A stretch of 64,000 nt of DNA, taken from NCBI RefSeq assembly GCF_901709675.1, contig NC_051095.1, positions 11,173,956 to 11,237,955 on the forward strand, given 5' to 3'. The translations under genes were made by a program, and so were the position numbers. Below are positions 62,560 to 64,000 of this stretch, piece by piece (position 1 is the first letter of the stretch; each line of letters opens with the position of its first letter). Below the pieces are notes generated by a model that had not been told where the DNA came from, did not search any database, and was given only the letters and a program-made list of their open reading frames with translations. This DNA comes from Syngnathus acus. Its lineage: Eukaryota > Chordata > Actinopteri > Syngnathiformes > Syngnathidae.

Positions 62560-64000
62560 CCACAAAGTTATTTGATATGCATGAATATTATACTTAATGA
62601 AAATTCCAATGAGCTAGCTCAAATGTGAGTATAATAAAATAGGGTATTCCTTGTGAAATTCATCACCAGAAGTTCAATGAACTTGAAAGAGCCCGCATTT
62701 AACTGTTTTATGTTGCTGGATGGAGTTTTCACATTTTTATGGCAGCTGTTGTTATATATTTGTTCAGCGCTGAATATATCACCAACCGCATCACTACTAA
62801 CTGGAGAATTCCTAAAAGCCCTGCATTTTTGCTTTTAGTCCTAGTTTTGTCCGACCCTAAAGTTTTGTGTGACTTCAGCTTGACCTATTGTTACTTTTCA
62901 AGGAATTTGGGATGAAGGATATAGAAAGTTTGCATCATTCAACAGGGCTGTGAAGAAAATGAACGGGCTATTATTCTATTCAACGCATGTATTGTATCAT
63001 GTATCGTACATGTCAGCTGGCCTTTGAGCCAGATGGGATCAGGAGCAGCGACAGGTCACTAATATTCATGAGCAAAGTGGCACCACATTGACGGATGAAC
63101 GGCTTAACCCCAACATGAGTCAGGTAGCACTTTGCTGTGGAATATCTTATAAGCCATCCCTACAGACATTTACCCTTCCTGGTCGGCATTTAACCTCCAT
63201 CTTGCACACACGCGACAAAGGCAGCAGAAGGCCTTCTGTGAAATGTTGAATACAGTAAAACCTCTGAGGTTGAGTACAAATCATTCAGTAATGCTGTTTG
63301 AATTTAGAGTTGTTTTATTTTTCCAACTTTCTTTTGAAAAAAACGTTTATTAATTTATTATTACAAACTAAAACTGTTTATATGCAAAGTCTTTAGCCAA
63401 TAACAGGGATGTGCAATTGGCAGCCCGCAGACTACATGTGGCCGGCGGTCACGCACGAGCTTGGTTTAATTTCTTTCTTTCAAGACTGTGCATTTGTAGT
63501 ATTGTGACAGTTCTCAGAAACTTTCTACCTGCTTTATTTAACCAGCAAAAGCAGACAGAGTTGGTAAATATTCAGCAATATCAAGCTAGCTAGCTAGCTA
63601 GCTACACATCGGTAAGATCCACTAATGGCAAACGCGCGACTCAGCTGACTCCTATTCAAGTTGGTATTCTGCTGCCACCAACATCAATACACCAGCATTC
63701 CCAAATCATGTTCAATCACTAATTTAATACGCACAAAAAAACATGATGTTGTCACTTTTTAAAATGGTATGATATGTCGCCAGTTGCCAACATTTCTAGC
63801 GGGTAGCAGCTAGCTGCTATTGGCAAGTGCTTTGGGAGACCACCAAATTGAATGGTCGGCTGAATTTTATCGCCGAGGCAAACTTGGAGCCTCTTCAGCT
63901 TTTTTGTAAAGGTAAAAATTTGTCATGTAAAACAGTCACAAATCTTTTTTTCCTTCCAATATTGTGGTGCTTCAGTAAAACAATAACTTTGTGTACCTTA
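62560..64000 (+). other. gabra6 3' flank and intergenic
   Basis: AATAAA near 62633 is a candidate gabra6 polyadenylation signal. Further on are a (CTAG/GCTA)n run (63585-63603) and a short GCAGCCCGCAGACTACATGT phrase near 63420 that resembles common fish repeat ends. No exon of a further GABA receptor gene is visible before the window ends. Confidence 0.55.

Overview
The window is a gene-dense stretch of a teleost fish nuclear genome, percomorph-like in its compactness. Genes have many short exons with GT-AG introns. The protein sequences match fish or vertebrate families end to end, and the gaps hold fish-type repeats: MITEs, L2/CR1-like LINE tails, Tc1 and hAT remnants, and microsatellites. 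I could not determine the species.

Layout, left to right: (1) nr3c1, the glucocorticoid receptor, + strand, coding 2065-13679, with an 8.6 kb first coding intron that carries MITEs. (2) A repeat-rich gap with a ~1.1 kb inverted repeat (17623-18750), followed by a broken fgf1 remnant (19040-19518). (3) A run of minus-strand genes: ndfip1 (21755-25296), gnpda1 (25872-28179), hspa4 (29770-36317), uqcrq (37076-38286), gdf9 (40692-42291) and the single-exon sowaha (43413-44525). (4) Plus-strand septin 8 (45289-51303), head to head with sowaha. (5) ccng1 (+, 53831-55848), tail to tail with nudcd2 (-, 56818-57696). (6) gabra6 (+, 58221-62559), head to head with nudcd2. In human these genes all lie on 5q31-q34, so the window is a compressed conserved-synteny block. 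The genes do not form one pathway; they cover steroid signalling, ubiquitin-ligase adaptors, amino-sugar catabolism, an Hsp110-type co-chaperone, respiratory complex III, oocyte growth factor, septin cytoskeleton, a p53-responsive cyclin, a dynein/NudC co-factor and a GABA-A receptor subunit.

The most interesting signals are these. A tandem duplication in nr3c1 copies the splice acceptor and the start of the second zinc-finger exon. It creates two acceptors 78 nt apart that are in frame without a stop, so the gene could make a receptor with 26 extra residues between its two zinc fingers. The fgf1 locus keeps only parts of its first and last coding exons. ccng1 has a near-perfect p53 element in its first intron, and hspa4 has a perfect three-unit heat-shock element upstream. 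Two introns (septin 8, nudcd2) use GC-AG ends. Exon boundaries were set by hand from reading frame, splice dinucleotides and remembered family sequence; no search was run.
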